Assembly: GCF_902506575.1 (NCBI RefSeq)
Contig: NZ_LR732544.1
Coordinates: 6,085,196-6,149,195 of the forward strand
Length of the DNA stretch: 64,000 nucleotides
Origin: Streptomyces mexicanus
GTDB taxonomy: Bacteria; Actinomycetota; Actinomycetes; Streptomycetales; Streptomycetaceae
Direction: 5' to 3'
Both the position numbers and the translations under genes were made by a program. Positions 1 to 8,543 of the stretch are shown here, one piece after another (the stretch's first letter is position 1; the number at the start of each line of letters is the position of its first letter). Under the pieces are notes generated by a model. The model was not told the origin of the DNA and did no database searches. It worked only from the letters and a program-made list of their open reading frames with translations.

Positions 1-1454
1 CCGGTCTCTCCGACCGATGCAACAAGATCATGACGCCGTTCCTGGACTTCATGCAGACGATGCCGACCTTCGTCTACCTGGCCCCGCTCACCCTGGTCTT
101 CCTCATCGGCGGCGCCTCCGCCGTGATCACCACCGTGATCTACGCGGCTCCGCCCGCCATCCGCATCACCGCGCACGCCATCCGCTCCGTGCCCGCCACC
201 ACCGTCGAGGCCGCCGACTCGCTCGGCACCACCCGCCGGCAGCAACTGCTCAAGGTGCTGCTGCCGCTGTCCCAGCGCACCGTCGTCATGGGCGTCAACC
301 AGACCATCATGGCCGCCCTCGCCATGGTCACCATCGCCGCGCTGATCGACGCGCCCGGCCTCGGCAAGACCGTCGTGCAGGCCCTGCAGTCGCTGGACGT
401 GGGCACCGCCTTCAACGCGGGCCTCGCCATCGTCGTCATGGCCATCGTGCTCGACCGGGTCACCACCGCGGCGGCCGGCCGCGCCGACACCGCGCGACGC
501 ACCGGCGGCGCCCTCGTCCGCTGGCGCCGGCCGCTGCTCGCGGCGGGCGGCATCGGCACCGCGTTCCTCGTCTACGTCTCCCACACCTACGTCTACGCCG
601 CCGAGTTCCCCGGCGACGGCACCGCCGGCACGCACATCGCGAGCTGGGCCGACACCGCGACCACCTGGCTCCAGGACCACCTGTCGGGCCTGACGAACGC
701 GGCGCGGGACGTCATCACCTACGGCCTGCTCAACCCCTTCCAGACACTGCTCACCGACTCCCCGTGGTGGCTGGTCGGCCTCACCCTGGTCGCGCTCGGC
801 GCGGTGCTCGGCGGCCGGCGCGCCGCGGTGACGGCCGCGGTGTGCGTGGGCTTGCTCGTCGGCACGGGCCTGTGGTCGGACGGCATGACCACGCTGGCCT
901 CCACGGCGGTGGCCACGGTGCTGGTGATGCTGCTCGGCGCGGTGTTCGGCGTGTGGATGGGGCGCAGCGCGCTGGTCGACCGGCTCGTGCGGCCCACCCT
1001 GGACGCCGCACAGGTCATGCCGCCGTTCGTCTATCTGGTGCCGTTCCTGGCGCTGTTCGGCGCCACCCGGTTCACCGCGATCGTCGCGGCCGTCGTCTAC
1101 GCGGCGCCCGTCGCCATCAAGATCATCGCGGACGGGGTGCGCAACGTGCCCGAGTCCACCGTGGAGGCGACCACCTCGGTCGGCTGCACCACCTGGCAGA
1201 TCATCACCAAGGTGCAGTTGCCCGTGGCCCGCGGCGCGCTGACGCTGGCGACCAACCAGGGGCTGATCTACGTGCTGTCGATGGTCGTGGTGGGCGGCCT
1301 GGTGGGCGCGGGCGCCCTCGGCTACGACGTCGTGGCCGGATTCTCACAAGGACAGCTGTACGGCAAGGGGCTGGCGGCAGGGCTCGCCATCGTCCTGCTG
1401 GGCGTCATGTTCGACCGGATCACGCAGGCTGCGGCGCGACGCACCAGGGCATAA
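1..1454 (+). CDS. Glycine betaine/proline-type ABC transporter permease, two fused permease domains (5' partial)
   Basis: The reading frame is open from base 3, so the gene starts before the window. Two BPD_transp_1 permease domains lie in one chain, joined by about 150 residues with further hydrophobic segments. Each half carries an EAA-type coupling loop: 'EAADSLGTTRRQ' in the first and 'EATTSVGCTTWQ' in the second, with matching 'MQTMPTFVYLAPL' and 'AQVMPPFVYLVPF' segments. This is a duplicated ProW/OpuAB arrangement that could form the whole membrane channel from one gene. It is followed 12 nt later by the binding-protein gene, so the ATPase gene should lie upstream outside the window. 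The neighbouring demethylation genes suggest betaine as the substrate (inference). Confidence 0.9.
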   Translation, partial: GLSDRCNKIMTPFLDFMQTMPTFVYLAPLTLVFLIGGASAVITTVIYAAPPAIRITAHAIRSVPATTVEAADSLGTTRRQQLLKVLLPLSQRTVVMGVNQTIMAALAMVTIAALIDAPGLGKTVVQALQSLDVGTAFNAGLAIVVMAIVLDRVTTAAAGRADTARRTGGALVRWRRPLLAAGGIGTAFLVYVSHTYVYAAEFPGDGTAGTHIASWADTATTWLQDHLSGLTNAARDVITYGLLNPFQTLLTDSPWWLVGLTLVALGAVLGGRRAAVTAAVCVGLLVGTGLWSDGMTTLASTAVATVLVMLLGAVFGVWMGRSALVDRLVRPTLDAAQVMPPFVYLVPFLALFGATRFTAIVAAVVYAAPVAIKIIADGVRNVPESTVEATTSVGCTTWQIITKVQLPVARGALTLATNQGLIYVLSMVVVGGLVGAGALGYDVVAGFSQGQLYGKGLAAGLAIVLLGVMFDRITQAAARRTRA

Positions 1455-1466
1455 GGAGCACCACAC

Positions 1467-2429
1467 ATGGCACGACACTGGCGAGCCGGTGCGGCCGGCC
1501 TGACCGTCCTCGGGCTGGCCCTCACCGGGTGCGTGGGAGCGAAGGTCGGCGACACCGCGGCCGGCGCGAAGAACGCGGACGGCTCGTGCGGCACGTTCAA
1601 CCTGGCCGTCAACCCGTGGGTGGGCTATCAGGCCGACGCGGCGGTCGTCGCGTACGTGGCGCAGCACGACCTCGGCTGCAAGGTCACCAAGAAGAACCTG
1701 AAGGAGGAGATCGCCTGGCAGGGCTTCGGCACCGGTGAGGTCGACGCCGTCCTGGAGAACTGGGGCCACGACGACCTGAAGAAGAAGTACATCACCGACC
1801 AGAAGACCGCCGTCTCGGCGGGGCAGACCGGCAACAAGGGCGTCATCGGCTGGTGGGTGCCGCCGTGGCTGGCCAAGGCCCATCCGGACATCACCGACTG
1901 GAGAAACCTGAACAAGTACGCCGCGAACTTCCGCACCTCGGAGTCCGGCGGCAAGGGCCAGCTGCTCGACGGCGACCCGTCCTACGTCACCAACGACGCG
2001 GCGCTGGTGACCAACCTGAAGCTGAACTACAAGGTGGTGTACGCGGGCAGCGAGACCGCGCTGATCCAGGCGTACCGCAACGCCGAGAAGAACAAGCAGT
2101 GGCTCATCGGCTACTTCTACGAGCCGCAGTGGTTCATGACCGAGGTGCCGCTGGTCAAGGTCGACCTACCGGCGTACACACCCGGTTGTGACGCGGATGC
2201 GGCAAAGATCGCCTGCGACTATCCGGTCTACGGCCTGGACAAGATCGTCAGCGCCCGGTTCGCCCGGTCCGGCAGCCCGGCGTACCAGCTGGTGAAGAAC
2301 TTCCACTGGACCAACGAGGACCAGAACCTCGTCGCCAAGTACATCGCCGTGAACAAGATGTCGGACGAGGCGGCGGCGAAGAAATGGGTGGACGCCAACC
2401 GCGACAAGGTGGAGGCCTGGCTGAAGTGA
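1467..2429 (+). CDS. Glycine betaine/choline ABC transporter substrate-binding lipoprotein (OpuAC family)
   Basis: 320 aa. The N-terminus has a charged stretch, a hydrophobic segment and the lipobox 'LALTGC' with the lipidated cysteine at residue 22, so the mature protein is tethered to the outer face of the membrane. The body fits OpuAC/ProX-type binding proteins ('LAVNPWVGY', 'VLENWGHDD', 'GWWVPPWL'), with the Trp/Tyr-rich segments expected of a quaternary-amine aromatic cage. The ATG follows an AAGGAG ribosome site. It is co-transcribed with the permease, and a strong hairpin follows its stop codon. Exact ligand (betaine, choline or proline betaine) cannot be read from sequence. Confidence 0.92.
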   Translation: MARHWRAGAAGLTVLGLALTGCVGAKVGDTAAGAKNADGSCGTFNLAVNPWVGYQADAAVVAYVAQHDLGCKVTKKNLKEEIAWQGFGTGEVDAVLENWGHDDLKKKYITDQKTAVSAGQTGNKGVIGWWVPPWLAKAHPDITDWRNLNKYAANFRTSESGGKGQLLDGDPSYVTNDAALVTNLKLNYKVVYAGSETALIQAYRNAEKNKQWLIGYFYEPQWFMTEVPLVKVDLPAYTPGCDADAAKIACDYPVYGLDKIVSARFARSGSPAYQLVKNFHWTNEDQNLVAKYIAVNKMSDEAAAKKWVDANRDKVEAWLK

Positions 2430-2453
2430 CACGCCCGGCCAGAAGGCCGGTCC

Positions 2454-2504
2454 GCGATGCCCGGGGGCGGTGCGCACACCTGCGCGCCGCCCGCCGGGCA
2501 TCGC
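2454..2504 (+). terminator. Hairpin terminator after the betaine transporter
   Basis: Inverted repeat beginning GCGATGCCCGGG and ending CCGGGCATCGC about 25 nt after the binding-protein stop. The upper stem is interrupted. There is no U-tract, as is common in actinobacteria. Confidence 0.65.
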
Positions 2505-2551
2505 CGTTTCCGGCCTGTTCCGCGGCCCGTTCTCCGACGTCACGCCACCCC

Positions 2552-2619
2552 TTGACACCCCTCCTGGCGACAGGCACATTGAGTTGCGCAGCCTGAATCG
2601 AGTTGCGCACAAAGCAACT
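2552..2619 (+). promoter_or_regulatory. Promoter/operator region of the dimethylglycine-sarcosine operon
   Basis: A TTGACA hexamer at 2552-2557 is followed 17 nt later by a weak CACATT. Just downstream lie two perfect direct copies of GAGTTGCGCA (2581-2590 and 2600-2609), 19 bp apart. The second copy also forms an inverted repeat, AGTTGC (2601-2606) with GCAACT (2614-2619). The arrangement resembles a two-site operator for a dimeric regulator. The regulator is not identifiable in the window. The assignment as an operator is inference from repeat structure and position 29 nt before the ATG. Confidence 0.5.
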
Positions 2620-2648
2620 TAAGTGGTCTTGAGTGCGGAGGTTGGGCG

Positions 2649-5087
2649 ATGGCGGGACCCCGAGTGGTGATCATCGGAGCAGGTGTCGTGGGCGCGGCCC
2701 TGGCGGATGAGCTCTCCGCCCGCGGCTGGACCGAGGTGACCGTGGTCGACCAGGGCCCCCTCCCGGCCACCGGGGGATCCAGCTCGCACGCCCCGGGCCT
2801 GGTCTTTCAGACGAACGCCTCGAAGACGATGACGGAACTCGCGCGCTACACCGTCGAGAAGTTCTCCTCCCTCGAAGTCGACGGCAAGCCGTGCTTCCTG
2901 CCGGTGGGCGGCCTGGAGGTGGCGACGAGCCCCGAGCGGCTCGCGGAGATCCGGCGCCGGCACGGCTGGCTGACGTCCTGGGGTGTCGAGTCCCGCCTGC
3001 TGAGCCCCGAGGAGTGCGTGGAGCGGCACCCGCTGGTCGACCGGGACAAGATCCTCGGCGGCCTGTTCGTCCCCACCGACGGCATCGCCAAGGCGGTCCT
3101 CGCCGTCGAGGCGCAGATCCGCCGGGCCACGGAACGCGGCGTGCGTTTCCTCGCCCGGCACGAAGTGCTCGACATCCGCCGGAGCGACGGCCGCGTCACC
3201 GCGGTCGTGACCGACCACGGCGAGATCGACGCCGACATCGTCGTGTGCTGCGCCGGCATCTGGGGCCCGAAGATCGCCCGCATGGTCGGCATGAACCTGC
3301 CGCTGACGCCGCTGGCCCACCAGCTCGCCTGGACCGGCCCGGTGCCCGCGCTGGCCGGCCAGACCGAGGAGGCCGTCCGCCCGATCCTGCGCCACCAGGA
3401 CGCCGACCTGTACTACCGCGACCGCTACGACGGCCTCGGCATCGGCTACTACGGCCACCGCCCCATGCCGGTTGCCGCCGACGACATCCTCTCCGTGGAC
3501 GAGGCCGAGGAGATGCCCTCGGTGCTGAAGTTCACCGAGGAAGACTTCGCGCCCGCCTGGACCGAGACGCAGTCCCTGCTCCCGGCGACGCGGGAGACGA
3601 AGGTCGAGGAGGGCATCAACGGCCTGTTCTCCTTCACCACCGACGGCTACCCGCTGCTCGGCGAGTCCCCGGACGTCAAGGGCTTCTGGGTCGCCGAGGC
3701 CGTGTGGGTCACCCACTCCGCGGGCGTCGGCCGGGCCGTCGCCGAATGGCTGGTCGACGGCTACTGCTCCTCCTTCGACCTGCACGAGTGCGACGTCAAC
3801 CGCTTCGAGCCGCACCAGCTGTCCCCGGAGTACGTCCTGGCCCGCGACTGCCAGAACTTCGTCGAGGTCTACGACATCCTCCACCCCCTGCAGCCGTCCG
3901 GTGACCCGCGGCCGATCCGCACCAGCCCCTTCTACGCCCGCCAGCAGGCGCACGGAGCGTTCTTCCTGGAGGCCAACGGCTGGGAGCGCCCCCAGTGGTA
4001 CGAGGCCAACGCGCCCCTCGTCGAGGGACGGAACATCCCCACGCCCAACGACTGGGCCGCCCGCTACTGGTCCCCGATCGTCGGCGCCGAGGCCCAGGCC
4101 ACCCGCGAGACCGTCGCGCTGTACGACATGACGGCGCTCAAGCGCCTGGAAGTCACCGGCCCCGGTGCGGCCGCCTTCCTGGAGCGGCTGTGCACCGGCA
4201 AGGTCGACAAGTCCGTCGGCTCGGTGACGTACACCCTGCTCCTCGACCACGACGGAGGCATCCGCAGCGACGTCACCGTCGCCCGCCTGGCCCGCGACCG
4301 CTTCCAGATCGGCGCCAACGGCAACCTCGACCTCGACTGGCTCACCCGGCACCTGTCCGCCGACGGCACCGTCCAGGTCCGCGACATCACCGCCGGCACC
4401 TGCTGCATCGGCCTGTGGGGACCCCTCGCCCGCGAGGTGCTGCAGCCGCTGACCGAGGCGGACTTCTCCAACGACGGGCTGAAGTACTTCCGCGCCCGGC
4501 AGGCCTACATCGGCAGCGTCCCGGCGACCGCGCTGCGGCTGAGCTACGTCGGCGAACTCGGCTGGGAGCTGTACACCACCGCCGACCAGGGCCTGAAGCT
4601 GTGGGACACGCTGTGGGCGGCGGCCCAGCCGCTCGGCGGGATCATCGCCGGCCGGGGCGCCTTCAACAGCCTCCGCCTGGAGAAGGGCTACCGCTCCTTC
4701 GGCACCGACATGACCTACGAGCACGACCCCTACGAGGCCGGCGTCGGCTTCGCCGTCAAACTCGACAAGGACGACTTCATCGGCAAGGCGGCACTCCAGC
4801 GGCGCAAGGCCGACGTCCGGCGCAGGCTCACCTGCCTGACCATCGACGACCCGCGGTCCGTCGTCCTGGGCAAGGAACCCGTGTACGACGGCGAGCACGC
4901 CGTCGGCTACGTCACCAGCGCCGCCCACGGCTACACCATCGGCAAGGGCATCGCCTACGCCTGGTTGCCCGCTGAACTCGCCGAGCCCGGCACGCGCGTG
5001 CACATCGGCTACTTCGACCAGCGGATCGAGGCGGTCGTCGCCGAGGAACCGCTGTTCGACCCGTCCATGTCCCGCCTTCGTGGCTGA
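2649..5087 (+). CDS. FAD-dependent dimethylglycine dehydrogenase/oxidase-like protein with GcvT domain
   Basis: 812 aa, the usual length for dimethylglycine dehydrogenase/oxidase. The N-terminal half is a DAO-type FAD domain with dinucleotide motif 'VVIIGAGVVGAALAD' and 'GGSSSHAPG', whose His47 matches the histidine that covalently binds FAD in this family. The C-terminal half (about residue 430 onward) is a GcvT/aminomethyltransferase-type folate-binding domain ('GELGWELYT', 'EAGVGFAVKLDK'). The expected reaction is oxidative N-demethylation of dimethylglycine or sarcosine, passing the C1 unit to tetrahydrofolate as 5,10-methylene-THF. GGAGG lies 8 nt before the ATG. It heads the folD-glyA-soxBD cluster. 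Confidence 0.88.
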   Translation: MAGPRVVIIGAGVVGAALADELSARGWTEVTVVDQGPLPATGGSSSHAPGLVFQTNASKTMTELARYTVEKFSSLEVDGKPCFLPVGGLEVATSPERLAEIRRRHGWLTSWGVESRLLSPEECVERHPLVDRDKILGGLFVPTDGIAKAVLAVEAQIRRATERGVRFLARHEVLDIRRSDGRVTAVVTDHGEIDADIVVCCAGIWGPKIARMVGMNLPLTPLAHQLAWTGPVPALAGQTEEAVRPILRHQDADLYYRDRYDGLGIGYYGHRPMPVAADDILSVDEAEEMPSVLKFTEEDFAPAWTETQSLLPATRETKVEEGINGLFSFTTDGYPLLGESPDVKGFWVAEAVWVTHSAGVGRAVAEWLVDGYCSSFDLHECDVNRFEPHQLSPEYVLARDCQNFVEVYDILHPLQPSGDPRPIRTSPFYARQQAHGAFFLEANGWERPQWYEANAPLVEGRNIPTPNDWAARYWSPIVGAEAQATRETVALYDMTALKRLEVTGPGAAAFLERLCTGKVDKSVGSVTYTLLLDHDGGIRSDVTVARLARDRFQIGANGNLDLDWLTRHLSADGTVQVRDITAGTCCIGLWGPLAREVLQPLTEADFSNDGLKYFRARQAYIGSVPATALRLSYVGELGWELYTTADQGLKLWDTLWAAAQPLGGIIAGRGAFNSLRLEKGYRSFGTDMTYEHDPYEAGVGFAVKLDKDDFIGKAALQRRKADVRRRLTCLTIDDPRSVVLGKEPVYDGEHAVGYVTSAAHGYTIGKGIAYAWLPAELAEPGTRVHIGYFDQRIEAVVAEEPLFDPSMSRLRG

Positions 5088-5148
5088 CCGCGCACACCCG
5101 CCCTCGTGGCGGACCGCCCGGACCCCGCCTTCGTGGCCGACCGCGCAG
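5072..5148 (+). repeat. Three imperfect ~26-bp direct repeats at the gene end
   Basis: The motif CCGCCTTCGTGGCTGACC begins at 5072 inside the last codons of the flavoprotein gene. It recurs at 5098 (CCGCCCTCGTGGCGGACC) and 5125 (CCGCCTTCGTGGCCGACC). The copies fill the spacer up to the folD ribosome site and look like duplication by slippage or unequal recombination. Confidence 0.7.
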
Positions 5149-5159
5149 AAGGAACACCG

Positions 5160-5735
5160 GTGACCGCACTACTCCTGGACGCGAGGGCGACCGCCGCCGC
5201 CCTCCGCCGTGAACTCGCCGAGCGCGTGGCCGAGGTGACGGCCACCACCGGCCGCGCACCGGGCCTCGGGACCGGCGTGGACGCACCGCTGCCGTGCACC
5301 CCGCGCGGCATCGTCGAACCGCCGCGCCGCCACGACGTGCCGCTCGCCGGAGCGCGGGTGTGCGTCGTCGGCCGCGGCATCACCGTCGGACGGCCCATCG
5401 GCCTGCTGCTGACCCACAGGTCCGAGAACGCCACCGTCACCCTGTGCCACACCGGCACCCAGGGCCTGGCCCGGCCCGTGCGCGAGGCGGACGTCGTCGT
5501 CGCCGCGGCCGGCTCGCCCGGACTGATCACCAAGGACATGCTGCGCCCCGGCGCGGCCGTCCTGGACGTCGGCATCACCCGCACCGAGCAGGGGCTCGTC
5601 GGTGACGTCCACCCGGACGCCGCCGAGGTCGCCGGACGGCTCGCGCCGATGCCGGGAGGAGTGGGAGCCATGACACGGGCGATGTTGCTCGCCAACGTCG
5701 TCGAGGCCGTCGAGAGGAACGCCACCACCGTATGA
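5160..5735 (+). CDS. folD: FolD-like methylene-THF dehydrogenase/cyclohydrolase with catalytic core deleted
   Basis: 191 aa against about 285 for normal FolD. The GTG start is chosen for its GAAGGA ribosome site; an in-frame upstream start would lie in the repeat region. The N-terminal strand-helix ('LLLDARATAAALRREL') is normal up to 'APGLGT' at residue 38. It then jumps directly to 'PLPCTPRGIVE' and the NADP-binding Rossmann part ('VVGRGITVGRPIGLLL', 'SENATVTLCHTGT', 'MPGGVGAMTRAMLLANV'). The roughly 90 missing residues normally contain the Tyr-x3-Lys catalytic pair and the conserved Gln and Asp. The frame is kept, so a protein is probably made but should lack both activities. The stop overlaps the glyA ATG. 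Confidence 0.85.
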   Translation: MTALLLDARATAAALRRELAERVAEVTATTGRAPGLGTGVDAPLPCTPRGIVEPPRRHDVPLAGARVCVVGRGITVGRPIGLLLTHRSENATVTLCHTGTQGLARPVREADVVVAAAGSPGLITKDMLRPGAAVLDVGITRTEQGLVGDVHPDAAEVAGRLAPMPGGVGAMTRAMLLANVVEAVERNATTV

Positions 5736-7015
5736 ACGCCTTGAACACCCGCCTCGCGGAGCTGGACCCCGAGGTCCACGATGCCCTCCGTGCCGAGCTG
5801 CACCGCCAGCAGTCGACCCTGGAGATGATCGCCTCCGAGAACTTCGCGCCCACCGCGGTCATGGAGGCGCAGGGCTCGGTCGCGACCAACAAGTACGCCG
5901 AGGGCTACCCCGGCCGCCGCTACTACGGCGGCTGCGAGCACGTCGACGTCACCGAGCGCCTGGCCATCGAGCGCGTGAAGTCCCTGTTCGGCGCGGGCTA
6001 CGCCAACGTCCAGCCGCACTCGGGTGCGCAGGCCAACACGGCCGTCTTCTTCGCCCTGCTCCAGCCCGGCGACACCGTCCTCGGCCTCGACCTCGCGCAC
6101 GGCGGTCACCTCACCCACGGCATGCGCCTCAACTACAGCGGCAAGATGCTCGACGTCGTGCCCTACCACGTCTCCGAGCAGGACAACCTCGTGGACATGG
6201 ACGAGGTGGAGCGCCTCGCCAAGGAGCACCGGCCGAAGATGATCATCGCGGGCTGGTCGGCGTACCCGAGGCAGCTGGACTTCGCGGCCTTCCGCCGGAT
6301 CGCCGACGAGGTCGGCGCCCTCCTCATGGTGGACATGGCGCACTTCGCCGGTCTGGTCGCCGCCGGACTGCACCCGAGCCCCGTCCCGCACGCCCACGTC
6401 GTCACCACGACCACGCACAAGACCCTCGGCGGTCCGCGCGGCGGCGTCATCCTCACCGACGACGCCGACCTCGCCAAGAAGATCAACTCCGCGGTCTTCC
6501 CCGGCATGCAGGGCGGCCCGCTGGAGCACGTCATCGCCGCGAAGGCGGTCGCCTTCAAGGTCGCGGCCACGCCCGAGTTCGCCGAACGCCAGGCCCGCAC
6601 CCTGGCCGGCGCCCACCTCCTCGCCGAGCGCCTGAGCCGCCCCGACGCCGCCGCGGCCGGCGTCAAGGTCCTCACCGGCGGCACGGACGTCCACCTCGTC
6701 CTGGTCGACCTGCGGGACTCGCCGCTGGACGGCAAGCAGGCCGAGGACCTCCTCCACCGGATCGGCATCACCGTCAACCGCAACGCCGTGCCCTTCGACC
6801 CGCGCCCGCCCATGGTCACTTCCGGCCTGCGCATCGGCACCCCGGCGCTGGCCACCCGAGGCTTCACCGAGGCGGACTTCGCCGAGGTCGCCGACGTGAT
6901 CGCACTGGCCCTCCAGCCGGAGCCGGACGTGCCGGCGCTGCGCGCCCGCACCAAGGCGCTCGCGGCCAAGCACCCGCTCTACCCGCACCTGACCCACGAC
7001 GGAGACGCCCGATGA
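5732..7015 (+). CDS. glyA: Serine hydroxymethyltransferase
   Basis: 427 aa PLP enzyme, full length. It interconverts glycine plus 5,10-methylene-THF with serine plus THF in the cytoplasm. Visible family motifs are 'MIASENF', 'KYAEGYPGRRYYGG', 'VDMAHFAGL' (Asp201, His204) and the PLP-lysine segment 'TTTTHKTLGGPRGG' with Lys230. The ATG overlaps the folD stop (ATGA), and its own stop overlaps the soxB start, showing one transcript. In this setting it would use the C1 units and glycine released by demethylation to make serine. It is probably a catabolic paralogue of a housekeeping glyA elsewhere (inference). Confidence 0.95.
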   Translation: MNALNTRLAELDPEVHDALRAELHRQQSTLEMIASENFAPTAVMEAQGSVATNKYAEGYPGRRYYGGCEHVDVTERLAIERVKSLFGAGYANVQPHSGAQANTAVFFALLQPGDTVLGLDLAHGGHLTHGMRLNYSGKMLDVVPYHVSEQDNLVDMDEVERLAKEHRPKMIIAGWSAYPRQLDFAAFRRIADEVGALLMVDMAHFAGLVAAGLHPSPVPHAHVVTTTTHKTLGGPRGGVILTDDADLAKKINSAVFPGMQGGPLEHVIAAKAVAFKVAATPEFAERQARTLAGAHLLAERLSRPDAAAAGVKVLTGGTDVHLVLVDLRDSPLDGKQAEDLLHRIGITVNRNAVPFDPRPPMVTSGLRIGTPALATRGFTEADFAEVADVIALALQPEPDVPALRARTKALAAKHPLYPHLTHDGDAR

Positions 7016-8244
7016 GCCCGCGCACCCCCGGCGCCGACCTCCCCGACCACCCCGACTTCCTGTGGCGCAACCCCGACCCGAAGCCGTCCTACGACGTGAT
7101 CATCGTGGGCGGCGGCGGACACGGCCTGGCCACCGCGCACTACCTGGCGAAGAACCACGGCATCACCGACGTCGCCGTGCTGGAGAAGGGCTGGCTCGCG
7201 GGCGGCAACATGGCCCGCAACACCACGATCATCCGCTCCAACTACCTGTGGGACGAGAGCGCGGGCATCTACGAGCACGCCCTCAAGCTCTGGGAGGGCC
7301 TGGAGGAGGAGCTCGACTACCCGATCCTGTTCTCCCAGCGCGGCGTGCTGAACCTCGCCCACAGCCTCCAGGACGTCCGCGACAGCGTCCGCCGCGTCGA
7401 GGCCAACCGGCTCAACGGCGTCGACGCCGAGTGGCTGGACGCCGACGGGGTCAAGGACGTCTGCCCGATCGTCAACACCTCGCCCGACGTGCGCTCCCCG
7501 GTGCTCGGCGGCACCTACCAGCCGCGCGCCGGCATCGCCAAGCACGACTACGTCGCCTGGGGCTTCGCGCGCTCCGCGGACGCGGCCGGCATCGACATCA
7601 TCCAGAACTGCGAGGTCACCGGCCTCGATGTGAGCGGCGGCCGGGTCGTCGGCGTCCGGACGACCCGTGGCCCCATCGCCGCCGGCAAGGTCGCCCTGTG
7701 CTCGGCCGGACACACCTCGGTGCTCGCCGCGATGGCCGGCATCGACCTGCCCCTCCAGAGCCACCCCCTGCAGGCCCTGGTCTCGGAACTCCTGGAGCCG
7801 GTGCACCCGACGGTCGTCATGTCCAACGCCGTCCACGTCTACGTCAGCCAGGCCCACAAGGGCGAGCTGGTGATGGGCGCCGGCATCGACGCGTACAACT
7901 CCTACACCCAGCGCGGCGCGTTCCACATCATCGAGGAGCAGATGGCCGCCGCCCTGGAGCTGTTCCCGGTGTTCGCCCGCGCCCACGTGCTGCGCACCTG
8001 GGGCGGCATCGTCGATGTCAGCCCCGACGCCTCGCCCATCGTCGGCCTCTCCCCGGTCGACAACCTCTACCTCAACTGCGGCTGGGGCACGGGCGGTTTC
8101 AAGGCGACCCCCGGTGTCGGCTGGGTGTACGCCCACACCATCGCCCACGACACGCCCCACCACCTGAACGCCCCCTTCTCGCTCGACCGTTTCACCACCG
8201 GCGCGCTCGTCGACGAGCACGGCGCTGCCGCGGTGGCCCACTAG
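7012..8244 (+). CDS. soxB: Sarcosine oxidase beta subunit
   Basis: 410 aa, the normal size of the flavin-carrying beta subunit of heterotetrameric sarcosine oxidase. The dinucleotide motif 'DVIIVGGGGHGLATAHYL' lies at residues 28-45. 'AKHDYVAWGFA' places His178 at the position of the histidine that covalently binds FMN in known enzymes. The C-terminal 'DASPIVG' and 'NCGWGTGGFKATPG' are typical. The ATG overlaps the glyA stop. The complete enzyme needs alpha (SoxA), gamma (SoxG) and delta (SoxD); only delta follows here, so activity of this copy is doubtful unless the other subunits are encoded elsewhere. Confidence 0.93.
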   Translation: MSPRTPGADLPDHPDFLWRNPDPKPSYDVIIVGGGGHGLATAHYLAKNHGITDVAVLEKGWLAGGNMARNTTIIRSNYLWDESAGIYEHALKLWEGLEEELDYPILFSQRGVLNLAHSLQDVRDSVRRVEANRLNGVDAEWLDADGVKDVCPIVNTSPDVRSPVLGGTYQPRAGIAKHDYVAWGFARSADAAGIDIIQNCEVTGLDVSGGRVVGVRTTRGPIAAGKVALCSAGHTSVLAAMAGIDLPLQSHPLQALVSELLEPVHPTVVMSNAVHVYVSQAHKGELVMGAGIDAYNSYTQRGAFHIIEEQMAAALELFPVFARAHVLRTWGGIVDVSPDASPIVGLSPVDNLYLNCGWGTGGFKATPGVGWVYAHTIAHDTPHHLNAPFSLDRFTTGALVDEHGAAAVAH

Positions 8245-8255
8245 GGAGCCGAACC

Positions 8256-8543
8256 ATGCTGCTCATTTCCTGCCCGTGGTGCGGGCCCCGCGACGAGGCC
8301 GAGTTCCACTACGGCGGCCAGGCCCACCTGCCCTACCCGGAGGACCCCGCGGCCCTCACCGACGAGGAGTGGGCGCGGTACCTGTTCTTCCGCGACAACC
8401 CCAAGGGCCCGTTCGCCGAACGCTGGAGCCACACGGCCGGCTGCCGCAAGTGGTTCAACGCCATCCGCAACACGGCGACGAACGAGATCCTGGCGATCTA
8501 CAAGACGGACGAGCCCCGCCCGCAAACCCGGGGGAGGGCGTAG
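8256..8543 (+). CDS. soxD: Sarcosine oxidase delta subunit
   Basis: 95 aa zinc-binding subunit. Cys6 and Cys9 in 'CPWCG', His59 and Cys63 in 'HTAGC' match the Zn ligands of bacterial tetrameric sarcosine oxidase. It starts 11 nt after soxB with GGGAG upstream. The protein reads normally to 'DEPRP', close to the usual C-terminus, then ends in a short unrelated tail. Sequence immediately downstream belongs, on the opposite strand, to an FtsX-like permease fragment. The expected soxA and soxG are missing. Confidence 0.9.
   Translation: MLLISCPWCGPRDEAEFHYGGQAHLPYPEDPAALTDEEWARYLFFRDNPKGPFAERWSHTAGCRKWFNAIRNTATNEILAIYKTDEPRPQTRGRA

Noticed and set aside
2619..5003. 794-codon open frame antisense to the DMGDH-like gene, and similar long antisense frames (5009-6997 minus, 41002-43764 plus, 28586-30658 plus)
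   Set aside because: Low-complexity Gly/Ala/Val/Arg translations mirroring real genes; the usual effect of high G+C third positions.
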